A stretch of 34,156 nucleotides of DNA from an uncultured Helicobacter sp. (lineage in GTDB: Bacteria; Campylobacterota; Campylobacteria; Campylobacterales; Helicobacteraceae), in assembly GCF_937906905.1 (NCBI RefSeq), contig NZ_CALERY010000032.1:1-34156 (forward strand). The letters are read 5' to 3'. Below are positions 16,440-25,045 of this stretch, one piece after another. The translations under genes were made by a program, and so were the position numbers. Positions within the stretch are counted from its first letter, which is position 1. Each line of letters begins with the position of its first letter. The notes beneath the pieces were generated by a model. That model searched no databases. It saw nothing but the letters and a program-made list of their open reading frames with translations, and was not told the origin of the DNA.

Positions 16440-16450
16440 GCTTGGAGAAT

Positions 16451-17407
16451 CTATTTCAGCATGAAGTTTTTAATCACGCGTTCGACATCAAGCGGATTAG
16501 ACTTGGAGATAAAATCGTTGGCTTTAAGAGACATTGCCATTTCTTCATTACTGCTCCCACTCATCGAAGAATTCACGACAATTGGGATATGCGCGGTGGC
16601 TGCATGATTTTTAACCTGCTTAATGACCTCAAAGCCACTGGCTTCAGGCATTTCTAAGTCAGTAATAATAAGCCCTATACGGCTAACATCTGTCGTGGGG
16701 GCAAAGAGATGATCAAGTAGCTTCTTACCATTGAGAAAATCATGATGCACCACACCAATACGATCAAGGATAATGCGCATAGTCTTTAGCACGCTTGGGC
16801 TATCATCAGCTAGCAAAACTTCTTTGTTTGTGTGGATACGCGAAACTTTTTGAAGATCCTCCTCTTTCTCTTTCTCGATCCATGGGAAAACATCTACAAG
16901 CATTTTTTCAATATCTACCACCTGCACCAAGCGCCCATCAAAATATCTCGTGCGGCTCACAAGCTTGCTTGTTGGGTTTCCGCCCACAGCGCCAGTGCTC
17001 TGCTCGATTTCTGTCCATTTTTTACTTAGAATCCTATCAGCTTCATAAACACGCACACCAATAGTCCAGCGAGAAAACTCACAAATCATCACAATATCGT
17101 CTTCGCCATCTTGCTGGATTTTGTAGGGGCGAAGATCTTTTGTTTTATTGTTACTATCGTAGTAGAACCATTTGCGCATGTCAATCAGTGGAATGGTAAG
17201 CTCGCGAATAGTGATAAGCCCCTCGACAAGAGAACTCGGCTCATGGCTCACAATCGTAACTACGCCACGATACTTCACGACTTCACGGATTTTAAACACA
17301 TTTACAGCATAAAGATCGCGCCCTTTCTCCAGACGGAAGCACAGAAGTTGAAGTTCGTTATTTTTATGGAGATTGGTAACTTGATCGACTTGAGATAAAT
17401 TTGACAT
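16451..17407 (-). CDS. cheV1: Chemotaxis scaffold protein CheV (CheW-receiver fusion)
   Basis: 318 residues: a CheW-like coupling domain (about 15-175) that links chemoreceptors to CheA, followed by a receiver domain (about 195-318). The receiver keeps the phosphorylation site: acidic pair Asp201-Asp202, phospho-acceptor Asp250 in LIITDLEMP, Ser281 in place of the usual Thr/Ser, and Lys302. Helicobacter has several CheV paralogues. I choose CheV1 from the adjacency to nspC; the number is less certain than the family. The start at 17407 follows GAGGGTGG. Confidence 0.93.
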   Translation of the reverse strand: MSNLSQVDQVTNLHKNNELQLLCFRLEKGRDLYAVNVFKIREVVKYRGVVTIVSHEPSSLVEGLITIRELTIPLIDMRKWFYYDSNNKTKDLRPYKIQQDGEDDIVMICEFSRWTIGVRVYEADRILSKKWTEIEQSTGAVGGNPTSKLVSRTRYFDGRLVQVVDIEKMLVDVFPWIEKEKEEDLQKVSRIHTNKEVLLADDSPSVLKTMRIILDRIGVVHHDFLNGKKLLDHLFAPTTDVSRIGLIITDLEMPEASGFEVIKQVKNHAATAHIPIVVNSSMSGSSNEEMAMSLKANDFISKSNPLDVERVIKNFMLK

Positions 17408-17442
17408 GCGCCACCCTCTAAACTATTGATTGAGTTTGGCAA

Positions 17443-17448
17443 ATCATA
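17443..17448 (-). promoter_or_regulatory. -10 box TATGAT of cheV1
   Basis: The minus strand reads TGCTATGATTTG about 36 bases before the cheV1 ATG. It is an extended -10 (TGC before the box) in the 63-base gap after the aminotransferase gene, so cheV1-nspC can be transcribed separately. Confidence 0.5.
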
Positions 17449-17470
17449 GCATAAAAGCCCTTGATTAGGT

Positions 17471-18676
17471 TTAAAATTGCTTTAAAAAGGCTTTAAGATT
17501 CTTGGCTGCTTGGCGGATCCGCTTCTCGTTTTCTATGAGGGCGATACGCACATAGCCCTCGCCTTTCTCGCCAAAACCCACGCCCGGACTCACGGCAATT
17601 TTAGCCTCCTGCAAAAGCCGCTTGGAAAATTCCATACTTCCCAAATGCGCGCACTGCCTGGGTAGCGATGCCCAAATAAACATACTCGCACGACTTTTTT
17701 GCAACTCCCAGCCAGCCTCGCCAAAAGCTTGGGCTAGCACTTCCATACGCTTTTCATAAGTGCGTGCAATATCCTGCACACACTGCTGTGGTCCATTAAG
17801 CGCGATTGTAGAGGCTACTTGCATGGGTGTATAGATCCCATAATCTAGCCAGCTTTTAATTTTCTGCAGCGCATCAATCATCTTCGTATTCCCCACGACA
17901 AACCCCACACGCCAACCCGCCATATTGTAGCTTTTGCTAAGTGTGTAGGTTTCTACCGCCACATCTAGTGCGCCTTCGACTTCCATGATAGAGGGCGCTT
18001 GATACCCATCAAAACTCAAATCTGCATAGGCAATATCGCTAATAATATAAAACCGCTCTTTCTTTGCCATTGCTACTAGTCGCTCATAGAAATCTTTATA
18101 CACAACCACAGCCGTAGGATTATGCGGAAAATTTACCACGACGAATTTTGGTTTGGGAAAAGATTCTCGCAAGGCATTTTCAAGCTGGGCAAAAAAGCTC
18201 TCTACACAAAGCTCGCTTTTCTCATTCCACTCAAGACCAAAGCGCACAACATTTGCTCCACTTAGCACGAACGCATAGTAGTGGATAGGATAGGCTGGAT
18301 CTGGGATAACCGCGCTATCGCCCGGGCTTGTGATTGCCTGCACGAGATGAACATACCCCTCCTTGCTCCCCATAGTTACGCAAGCTTGAGTATTTGGATC
18401 AAGAGTGATCCCGTATTTACGCGCATACCAATCACAAATCGCCACGCGTAGTTTGTAGATTCCTTTACTCACTGAATAGCCATGATTTTTTGGCTTTCTG
18501 GCACTCTCACAGAGCTTGTCGATAATATGTTCAGGCGTGGGACCATCGGGATTGCCCATGGAGAAATCAATCGCATCTTCGCCATTTTGGCGCATAGAGA
18601 GCTTAATCTCATTGATCGCAGCAAACACATATTTTGGCAAGCGCTTAATTTTGTCAAAGCTTATCTCATCAAACAT
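17471..18676 (-). CDS. PLP-dependent class I/II aminotransferase (AlaC/AspB-like)
   Basis: 401 residues, fold-type I aminotransferase. Key residues are visible: MGNPDGPTP near 40-48, NFPHNPT with Asn187, DIAYADL with Asp214 and Tyr217, the PLP lysine Lys248 in TLSKSYNMAGWRVG, and the carboxylate-binding Arg in GYVRIAL near the C-terminus. The overall pattern resembles the AlaC/AlaA and HP0672-type enzymes. These are variously labelled aspartate, alanine or LL-diaminopimelate aminotransferase, and the substrate cannot be fixed from sequence. The asd gene downstream would fit a role in aspartate-family amino acids. The start at 18676 follows AAGGAG. Confidence 0.9.
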   Translation of the reverse strand: MFDEISFDKIKRLPKYVFAAINEIKLSMRQNGEDAIDFSMGNPDGPTPEHIIDKLCESARKPKNHGYSVSKGIYKLRVAICDWYARKYGITLDPNTQACVTMGSKEGYVHLVQAITSPGDSAVIPDPAYPIHYYAFVLSGANVVRFGLEWNEKSELCVESFFAQLENALRESFPKPKFVVVNFPHNPTAVVVYKDFYERLVAMAKKERFYIISDIAYADLSFDGYQAPSIMEVEGALDVAVETYTLSKSYNMAGWRVGFVVGNTKMIDALQKIKSWLDYGIYTPMQVASTIALNGPQQCVQDIARTYEKRMEVLAQAFGEAGWELQKSRASMFIWASLPRQCAHLGSMEFSKRLLQEAKIAVSPGVGFGEKGEGYVRIALIENEKRIRQAAKNLKAFLKQF

Positions 18677-18765
18677 AATCCACTCCTTTATATCCCATAT
18701 CTCCGTGTTTCCCCCATGCTTTCATGCCATATAGGCTATGCAGTCCTACCCGACTAGCATGCACA

Positions 18766-19590
18766 TCAAGGCTTAAAGCCTACTTCGATCTGCTTAATCG
18801 TGCCTGGATTCTCAGCGTCTGTTATCATAACAAAGGCACTCGCAGAATCTAGCCGCACAGAAAATTCAGCCCTTGGGCTTTGCTCAATGATTGTTTGAAC
18901 GATTTGCAAATTTGTATCATAGCCCACGATTCGCGGAATCCACTTGGCATTTGCTATGATTTTCAGCGATCCACCACCCTTTGGGACACTAAGCCAATAC
19001 TGCCCACTCACCTCACGCAAAGAGAGCGACTCGCTAGCATTTATTGCGCGCGCGTTAAAAAGCCGTATATCACGCACTTGAATTGTATAGCTCCAGTCAT
19101 TGACTGCCTTTCGCCCCATATCCTGCAGCACAAACCCTCGCTTCTCAAGCTCTTGGAGGAGCACAATAGGATCAAGCGCGTGTTCTGTAACAAGTGAGTA
19201 GGAAATGCTAGAGAGCCCATCAACTTTGCTGGCTTGAGAAAGCATGAAATATGAATATCCCATAGATGAAAGCAGTGCATTCATCGTGTAGCTTAGCGCA
19301 GGGACCGAGGTTTTAGACTTAAATGTTACGCTCAACTCCATGGGGCTTGGGAATTTGAGCAAAAGCAAGCCATTATTCTTTAGCGCATAAACAACCGCAC
19401 CAACATTTAAAGCGCCATTGCCCAGGTAGAATCGCGACTGATTTGCAAAAATACTATTGATGAAATTCTTGTTTTGCGTATAGGACTGGGGACCGATAAG
19501 CTCTTGGATTTTGTCCTCAAGCACATCTGCACAAGCCACCCCTGCCACTAGTGCAACACTGCATATAAGCCTATGGAGCTTTGTCATCAT
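18766..19590 (-). CDS. Conserved periplasmic protein of unknown function
   Basis: 274 residues with a clear signal peptide (hydrophobic core ICSVALVAGVA, cleavage near ACA-DV). The mature part is a mix of alpha and beta with no motif I recognise; a notable segment is ALKNNGLLLLKFPSPMEL. The position as last gene of the rpmE-rsmI-rlmB run matches HP0554 of H. pylori as I remember it. The ATG at 19590 overlaps the stop of the RodZ-like gene by four bases (ATGA). A second ATG at 19587 is equally possible, both behind AGGTGAG. Coupling to a RodZ-like protein hints at an envelope role; that is inference. Confidence 0.8.
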   Translation of the reverse strand: MMTKLHRLICSVALVAGVACADVLEDKIQELIGPQSYTQNKNFINSIFANQSRFYLGNGALNVGAVVYALKNNGLLLLKFPSPMELSVTFKSKTSVPALSYTMNALLSSMGYSYFMLSQASKVDGLSSISYSLVTEHALDPIVLLQELEKRGFVLQDMGRKAVNDWSYTIQVRDIRLFNARAINASESLSLREVSGQYWLSVPKGGGSLKIIANAKWIPRIVGYDTNLQIVQTIIEQSPRAEFSVRLDSASAFVMITDAENPGTIKQIEVGFKP

Positions 19591-20579
19591 CTCACCTGTT
19601 CCGCCAAGCGTTTGTAGGTTTGTGGGTCGATTTTCTTAAAGCCATTATCTGGCTCATAGATGAAATACAGCGGATAGTTGCTCTTAGGAAATGTGAAAGG
19701 GCTGCCATTCATAGTGAGACTAAAATTACTATGCCCAAATGCCAATAGCCAGCGGTGATTGTCAGTTTTTATCGAGTAGGTGTCGCTGGTAACACCTTGG
19801 TATTTTCTACGATTAGTATCAAGGTCGATAATATCAAACCACAACATGATATCCGTCGTAATCGCCATGGTATTATCAGCCCTAGATTCTGTATCGGGAC
19901 TGGCAGAAGTGGATTCTAGTGTGCTAGATTGAGCAGGGCTTGCCGCAGAATCTTTGGTATCTGGAATCTTTTGGGATTGCGCATCTGGCGTAGAGTCTAT
20001 CCCAGAATCTACCGAGATGGATTCTGGTGTGCTAGATTCTGCACTAGAATCCTGAGGAGCCCCTTGAGCCGCCTTCTCCGCTTGAATGCTTTCCTCTCCT
20101 GCTTGAATCTCCGTAGCAGAATCTTGGGTAGAATCCTTGGCATTAGAAGCGTATTTGCTCGCGATATTTTGATACACGAGATAAAGTAAAATTACAATCA
20201 CTACGCTCACTAGCGTAATATAGAATTTCTGTTTGGAATTTGCTTGCTTTTTACGCTCATCAATCGCATCATAGCGCTGCTTTTGTGTATCAAGACTTAG
20301 GTCTTGCACCTGCACGCTTTTCTCCACCTGCTCGGGCTGGGCTGAATGATTATTATGATAGTCATCATAGGCTTTTAGCACTCCAGAGAGATCGAGCTTA
20401 TACTCACGCTCTAGAATCTGCACAAACCCTACCAAATGCACACGCTGTGTGTGCTCGAACTGCAAATCAAGGATATCTTGGAGTCTGGAAGTGGAGATTT
20501 TAGTCTGCTTGGCAATTTCTTTTACACCAATTTGCCTAAGCTTTTGAAGACTTTCTTCTAAGAGAGCTTTATCCATCAT
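19587..20579 (-). CDS. RodZ-like protein: HTH domain, one TM helix, periplasmic C-terminal domain
   Basis: 330 residues. An N-terminal helix-turn-helix-like domain (about 10-75, GVKEIAKQTKISTSRLQDIL) is followed by a charged linker, a single membrane helix at 119-138 (FYITLVSVVIVILLYLVY), a Ser/Asp/Thr/Pro-rich linker at about 145-238, and a C-terminal beta-rich domain (LWFDIIDLDTNRRKYQG to the end) like the periplasmic domain of RodZ. This is the layout of the MreB-binding cell-shape protein RodZ; the match is by architecture, so the name is tentative. About nine copies of the AGAATC word lie in the DNA of the 94-residue linker. The start overlaps the stop of the rlmB-like gene (ATGA), indicating coupling. 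Confidence 0.75.
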   Translation of the reverse strand: MMDKALLEESLQKLRQIGVKEIAKQTKISTSRLQDILDLQFEHTQRVHLVGFVQILEREYKLDLSGVLKAYDDYHNNHSAQPEQVEKSVQVQDLSLDTQKQRYDAIDERKKQANSKQKFYITLVSVVIVILLYLVYQNIASKYASNAKDSTQDSATEIQAGEESIQAEKAAQGAPQDSSAESSTPESISVDSGIDSTPDAQSQKIPDTKDSAASPAQSSTLESTSASPDTESRADNTMAITTDIMLWFDIIDLDTNRRKYQGVTSDTYSIKTDNHRWLLAFGHSNFSLTMNGSPFTFPKSNYPLYFIYEPDNGFKKIDPQTYKRLAEQVR

Positions 20580-21271
20580 ATCGCCTTTGTATTGGAGTCT
20601 AAATACGCCATGAGAATGCCCGCTGCGACGCTGACATTAAGCGAATCGAAATTATTATGCATTTGAATAGCAAGTATTTTATCGAGTTTTTTTGCAATTT
20701 TGTCATACAATCCTTGGGATTCTTCACCAAGAAACAATGCCCACTTCTGGCTTGGCACAAACTCCGCCACATTCTCCCCACCCATATCCGCCCCATAAAG
20801 GCAAAACCCCGCCCCTTGCAAATCGTTCATATAAGCCAGAACATTATCCACCACGCAAAATGGCATGGCAAACATCGCGCCAGAAGAAGCACGCAAGATC
20901 TGCTCGATTTTGGGAGATTTGATATGTGAGATAATGACTGCCTGCACACCAAGCGCATAGGCACTGCGGAAAATCGCGCCAATATTTCCCACATCACTCA
21001 TTCCGCAAAGCACGAGAATCCGCTGAAACTGCTTCATACTAGCAAATGGGGTGGATTCTAGCGGTGTGATACGCGCGAAGAAGCCTTGATGATTACCGCC
21101 GCGGGCTAGAGCCTGGGCTTTTTTACTATCAAGACGCAAAATCGGCTTATCAAGCTTTCTCATCTGGGAAAATACCTTTGGCTCGATTTCTTTAGCGAGA
21201 TAGAACTCCTCTATATACTGCGGATAGTGTGCAAGCGCATAAAGCACAATTTGCTTGCCATAGATAATCAT
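20576..21271 (-). CDS. SPOUT-family (TrmH/SpoU) rRNA/tRNA 2'-O-methyltransferase, RlmB-like
   Basis: 231 residues, SpoU-type ribose methyltransferase with the deep-knot SAM site. The three motifs are visible: motif 1 GMSDVGNIGAIFRSAYALG, motif 2 WALFLGEESQGL, and motif 3 NNFDSLNVSVAAGILMAY. An N-terminal substrate-binding domain (about 1-75) resembles RlmB, which modifies G2251 of 23S rRNA, but a tRNA target cannot be excluded. It overlaps both neighbours by four bases and lies next to rsmI and rpmE, which supports a ribosomal role. Confidence 0.9.
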   Translation of the reverse strand: MIIYGKQIVLYALAHYPQYIEEFYLAKEIEPKVFSQMRKLDKPILRLDSKKAQALARGGNHQGFFARITPLESTPFASMKQFQRILVLCGMSDVGNIGAIFRSAYALGVQAVIISHIKSPKIEQILRASSGAMFAMPFCVVDNVLAYMNDLQGAGFCLYGADMGGENVAEFVPSQKWALFLGEESQGLYDKIAKKLDKILAIQMHNNFDSLNVSVAAGILMAYLDSNTKAI

Positions 21272-22278
21272 CGCCTGCCTTTTTGTTTGCTTGTGTTTTG
21301 ATATGGATTCTTGGGTGTGAAAGTGCTAGCGGATTCTGGCGCAGATTCTTGTTGGATTAGATTCTGGTAGATATGCTTGGTATCCATACCTGTAAGTCTG
21401 GATAGGAGCTTGGCTTTGTGCTTTGGCGGGAGTGGGAGTTCTGCTATGTCGTTTTCATAGAGCGTGAGAGATAGCATTGGCGCATGGGGCTGGAGAACTA
21501 GCGTCCATTCGCCTTGGATATTGCGTGATGAGAGCATGACAAGCACTTCTTTAGGCGTGCCACGGGCGTGGTATTGGTGGGCTTTGGTAAGCTCTTTTGT
21601 CGCAATAAGCATAGAATCTGGTGCGAGTTTATCAAGCAAACGGAGAGATTCCAGCAAGCGGTGCGGGCTTTCATACATGATGATAGGAGGACTAGACTCT
21701 TGGGCTTTATGACTGGATTTTGCGCTAGAATCCAGCAAGCGTAGAATCTGCTCCTCACGCTCTTGTTGCTTGTGTGCCAAAAATCCGCCAAACACAAACC
21801 CTTGCGAGCTAATCCCACCATGAGCAAAAGCCGTAATAAGCGCGCATGCTCCCGGTAGCACATCATAGACAATTTCATGCTTGACACAATATTCCACAAG
21901 CCTAGCACCCGGATCGCAAACACAAGGCATGCCTGCATCACTTATATAGATGACATTGTCGGCAAAAAACTCCGGAGTGATAGTGGAGAAAAATTCAGTC
22001 TCATTGTGCGAGTGCAATGAGATAAAGCGCTTTGTCATAGGATCAAGACTAAATCTAGCAGAATCCAAATTCGCACAGCCTTGATCGCTAGATTCTGGGC
22101 TAGACCCCAGATCCACAGCACACAAAACACGCGAAAACCGATCATATAAAAGCGTGTAAAGCCTTTTGGCAACCCTAGTATCTTCGCAAAGCACTATATC
22201 TGCCTGCGCCAGGGCTTCCAAACTCCTTAGGGTAATGTCTTTGAGATTGCCTAGAGGGGTTGGGACAAGCAGTAGCAC
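21268..22278 (-). CDS. rsmI: 16S rRNA (cytidine1402-2'-O)-methyltransferase RsmI
   Basis: 336-residue tetrapyrrole-methylase-fold enzyme that 2'-O-methylates C1402 in the 16S decoding centre. Motifs are TPLGNLKDITLRSLEAL at 7-23, LCEDTR at 33-38, YISDAGMPCVCDPG, LPGACALITAFAHGGI, FGGFLAHK and YESPHRLLESL. It is longer than the common 280 residues because of low-complexity insertions (LGSSPESSDQGCANLDS and LLDSSAKSSHKAQESS) and a C-terminal Ser/Thr/Lys tail, each carrying AGAATC words. It starts eight bases after rpmE ends and overlaps the next gene (ATGA). Confidence 0.96.
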   Translation of the reverse strand: MLLLVPTPLGNLKDITLRSLEALAQADIVLCEDTRVAKRLYTLLYDRFSRVLCAVDLGSSPESSDQGCANLDSARFSLDPMTKRFISLHSHNETEFFSTITPEFFADNVIYISDAGMPCVCDPGARLVEYCVKHEIVYDVLPGACALITAFAHGGISSQGFVFGGFLAHKQQEREEQILRLLDSSAKSSHKAQESSPPIIMYESPHRLLESLRLLDKLAPDSMLIATKELTKAHQYHARGTPKEVLVMLSSRNIQGEWTLVLQPHAPMLSLTLYENDIAELPLPPKHKAKLLSRLTGMDTKHIYQNLIQQESAPESASTFTPKNPYQNTSKQKGRR

Positions 22279-22285
22279 AGAAGTG

Positions 22286-22489
22286 TTATTTTAGGTTGTA
22301 TTTTTGGCGGAATTTCTCGACTCGCCCTGTCGCATCAGCGATTTTATCGCTACCTGTGTAGAATGGGTGGCAGAAGCTCGAAATATCAATGCGAAGTTCT
22401 TTTTTTGTGCTAAGCACTTCTATTTGTTTGCCACTTGTTACGCACGTTACCTTGCACGGGACATATTCTGGGTGAATGCCTTTTTTCAT
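22286..22489 (-). CDS. rpmE: 50S ribosomal protein L31
   Basis: 67 residues, a complete L31 with the conserved HPFYTG motif at 41-46 and ADATGRVEKFRQKY near the end. Cysteines are at 12, 16 and 40. The four-Cys zinc set of classical L31 is incomplete here (Ser at the place of the first Cys of the second pair), as I remember it in H. pylori L31. It is the first gene of the leftward operon ending at 18766. The start at 22489 follows AAAGGGG. Confidence 0.98.
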   Translation of the reverse strand: MKKGIHPEYVPCKVTCVTSGKQIEVLSTKKELRIDISSFCHPFYTGSDKIADATGRVEKFRQKYNLK

Positions 22490-22523
22490 GGTGATACCCC
22501 TTTATATAGAAAATAAGTCCGCG

Positions 22524-22529
22524 ATTCTA
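22524..22529 (-). promoter_or_regulatory. Possible -10 box TAGAAT of rpmE
   Basis: The minus strand reads GCTAGAATCGCGG 35 bases before the rpmE ATG. It is very similar to the left-edge promoter GCTATAATCGCGG (one base different). It is also a copy of the AGAATC word, so it may be only that. Confidence 0.35.
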
Positions 22530-22550
22530 GCGCACTTAGACTTAAAAAAA

Positions 22551-24866
22551 CTATAAACCCCGCGCGATACTCGAGGCAAAGCTTTGGAAAAATATCTCGC
22601 TTGCTTCTTGAATAGATAGGTGGATTGCCTGGGGATTGCCTGCTTGTTGATTTGAGCTAGCGGTGCTAGAGTCTACTTGTATGCTAATACTATCTCCTAG
22701 CACTTCTCCTAGCAGCACACAAGGGATATTATGCCTCTGTGCTAGCTCTTGTAGCTGCGCAAAATCGCTTGTCTCCACCACTACACAGCTTTGTGTCTGG
22801 CTAAAAAGCATTTCACGCTTGGGCAGGGTGATTTGCGCCTCACAGCCCAGCCTACTAAGGATAGACATCTTTGCCAAAGCTATGCCTAAGCCCCCTTCGC
22901 CCACTTCTTTTGCGCTAAGGATAAGTCTGCTCCCAATCCCTTCTAGCAGCAGTCCCCAGAGTCGCTTCTCTTGCGCTAGATCGATTTGGGGCGAGTCGCC
23001 ACTTGGGACAATCTCGCCCCCCAAATGCGCCCCAAACGCGCCCATCTGCACAAGCTTTTCCAGCACACTCCCCCCAAAATCCTCGCCTATCTCTCCTAGC
23101 AGGGCGATTTTGCTCCCCTTTTTTGTGAAAGCAGAGTCGATGATAGCTTGCGGATCGCTCGCTAGCCCCACGCTCACAATCGTTGGCGTGGGATAAATAT
23201 CAGTAGAGTCTGTTTGGTTATAGAGTGAGACATTGCCGCTTACCACAGGGGTTTGCAGCACTTCGCACGCCTCTTTAATGCCCTCGCAGCTCTCTTTAAA
23301 CTGCCACATCACTTCTGGGTTGTTTGGGTTGCCAAAGTTTAGGCAGTCGCTTATCGCTAGGGGTTTTATGCCCCTTGTGGCGCATTTTCTCCCCGCTCTA
23401 GCTACGGCGATTTTCGCCCCTTCTCTTGGGTTTAGGTAGCAGTAGCGCACAGGCGCATGGATAGCCGCTCCAAGAGCTACGCCATTTTCTTTTATGCGGA
23501 TTACACTGCCTTCGCCTTGCCCTGCGGCGATAAGCGTGTTTGTCTGCACGCTGCTGTCGTATTGGCTATAAATCCACTCTTTATCGCAAATATCAATACT
23601 CCCTAGTAGAATCCGCGCGATGTCTGTAAGGCTATGTCGCGCTGTGTGGTGCTGCAAGGATTCTAGGGGGTTTTTCGCTCGTGCTTGCGCGATGTAGGCA
23701 GGCTCTTTGGTGGGGAGTTGCAGCACAGGGGCATTTTCTGTGATGGGGGCGATGGGGATATGCGCTACCTTTTGCTCCCCCCAAAATAGCTCCATATCGC
23801 CACTTTGCGTAACTTCCCCAATCACTTCGCAATCAAGCTCCCACTTTGCAAAAATCGCTTTAATCTTTTCTTCCGCGCCCTTTTTAGCGCAAATGAGCAT
23901 TCTCTCTTGGGACTCGCTAAGCATAAGCTCATAGGCGTTCATAGCCTTTTCACGCATAGGGACTTTATCTAGGTAAAGGCGCATTCCGCTGCCACTTCGC
24001 CCAGCCATCTCAAAGCTAGAGCTAGTAAGCCCAGCTGCGCCCATATCTTGGATACCGATGATTAGATCTTGTGTAAAAAGCTCTAAACAGGCTTCAAGTA
24101 AAAGCTTTTGCGTGAATGGATCGCCCACTTGCACCGTTGGGCGCAGGCTTTTAGAATCCTCACTAAAAGAGTCGCTGCTCATCACCGCTCCGCCTAAGCC
24201 ATCGCGCCCTGTTTTGCTCCCTACATAAAGCACTGGGTTGCCATTGCCTTGTGCTTTGGCGTAGAAAATCTCTTGTGCTTTGGCAATCCCTAAACAAAAG
24301 GCATTGACCAAAATATTGCCATTGTAGCAAGGCTCAAAGTTTGTTTCTCCGCCAATAGTTGGCACGCCCATACAATTCCCATAGCCGCCAATCCCAGCCA
24401 CCACGCCTTTAAGCAAGGATTTATGCTTTCGCCCTACTTCATCATCGCTCCAAATCTCACCAAAGCGGATAGAATCTAGGCTTGCCACTGGACGCGCCCC
24501 CATTGTGAAAATATCGCGCATAATCCCGCCCACACCTGTTGCCGCTCCAGCATAAGGCTCGATGAAGCTAGGGTGGTTGTGGGACTCGACCTTAAACACT
24601 GCTGCATAGCCCCCGCCTATGTCAATCACACCGGCATTTTCGCCCGGACCTTGAATGACCCAAGGCGCGCTTGTGGGGAAGCCTTTTAGGTAGATTCTGC
24701 TTGATTTGTAGCTGCAATGCTCGCTCCACATCGCTGAGAAAATCCCAAGCTCCACGAGGTTTGGCTCTCGCCCCAAAATCGCTAGAATCTGCTTGTAGTC
24801 ATCATTGGAGAGTTTGTGCGCTTGCAATGCGCTTGGCATATCGTGTATGGCAAAAGTTTTATCCAT
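22551..24866 (-). CDS. purL: Phosphoribosylformylglycinamidine synthase subunit PurL
   Basis: 771 residues, the small-type PurL that needs separate PurS and PurQ partners. It carries out the ATP-dependent step converting FGAR to FGAM in purine synthesis. Visible family features include the N-terminal MWSEHCSYKSSR near 45-56 with the catalytic histidine, GPGENAGVIDIGGGYAAVFKVESHNHPS, GGIMRDIFTMGARP and GNCMGVPTIGGE. The repeated AIRS-like halves follow, the second with DCLNFGNPNNPEVMWQF and SGNVSLYNQ. The start at 24866 gives a normal N-terminus. It stands alone, divergent from ppsA; purS and purQ are not nearby. Confidence 0.97.
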   Translation of the reverse strand: MDKTFAIHDMPSALQAHKLSNDDYKQILAILGREPNLVELGIFSAMWSEHCSYKSSRIYLKGFPTSAPWVIQGPGENAGVIDIGGGYAAVFKVESHNHPSFIEPYAGAATGVGGIMRDIFTMGARPVASLDSIRFGEIWSDDEVGRKHKSLLKGVVAGIGGYGNCMGVPTIGGETNFEPCYNGNILVNAFCLGIAKAQEIFYAKAQGNGNPVLYVGSKTGRDGLGGAVMSSDSFSEDSKSLRPTVQVGDPFTQKLLLEACLELFTQDLIIGIQDMGAAGLTSSSFEMAGRSGSGMRLYLDKVPMREKAMNAYELMLSESQERMLICAKKGAEEKIKAIFAKWELDCEVIGEVTQSGDMELFWGEQKVAHIPIAPITENAPVLQLPTKEPAYIAQARAKNPLESLQHHTARHSLTDIARILLGSIDICDKEWIYSQYDSSVQTNTLIAAGQGEGSVIRIKENGVALGAAIHAPVRYCYLNPREGAKIAVARAGRKCATRGIKPLAISDCLNFGNPNNPEVMWQFKESCEGIKEACEVLQTPVVSGNVSLYNQTDSTDIYPTPTIVSVGLASDPQAIIDSAFTKKGSKIALLGEIGEDFGGSVLEKLVQMGAFGAHLGGEIVPSGDSPQIDLAQEKRLWGLLLEGIGSRLILSAKEVGEGGLGIALAKMSILSRLGCEAQITLPKREMLFSQTQSCVVVETSDFAQLQELAQRHNIPCVLLGEVLGDSISIQVDSSTASSNQQAGNPQAIHLSIQEASEIFFQSFASSIARGL

Positions 24867-24910
24867 TGAGAATCCTTAAAAAAGTGCTGTGATATAGACG
24901 ATAGATTGGC

Positions 24911-24916
24911 ATTGTA
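24911..24916 (-). promoter_or_regulatory. -10 box TACAAT of purL
   Basis: The minus strand reads TTGCTACAATGCC about 45 bases upstream of the purL ATG, in the divergent purL/ppsA spacer. Confidence 0.5.
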
Positions 24917-24982
24917 GCAATTGATTCTTTGTATTTGTATTAAGCTTATCTGTAAGGTTTATTAAAGGTTTATCAATTACAA

Positions 24983-24988
24983 TATACT
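24983..24988 (+). promoter_or_regulatory. -10 box TATACT of ppsA
   Basis: TATACT after an AT-rich stretch, about 58 bases upstream of the preferred ppsA ATG at 25046. It implies a leader of about 50 bases. It also argues against the TTG start at 24992, which would fall at or before the transcription start. Confidence 0.5.
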
Positions 24989-25045
24989 TTTTTGAGTCGC
25001 AAGAGCCCCCATTACCCAAATACCCCAAATACCTTAGGAGAGAGA

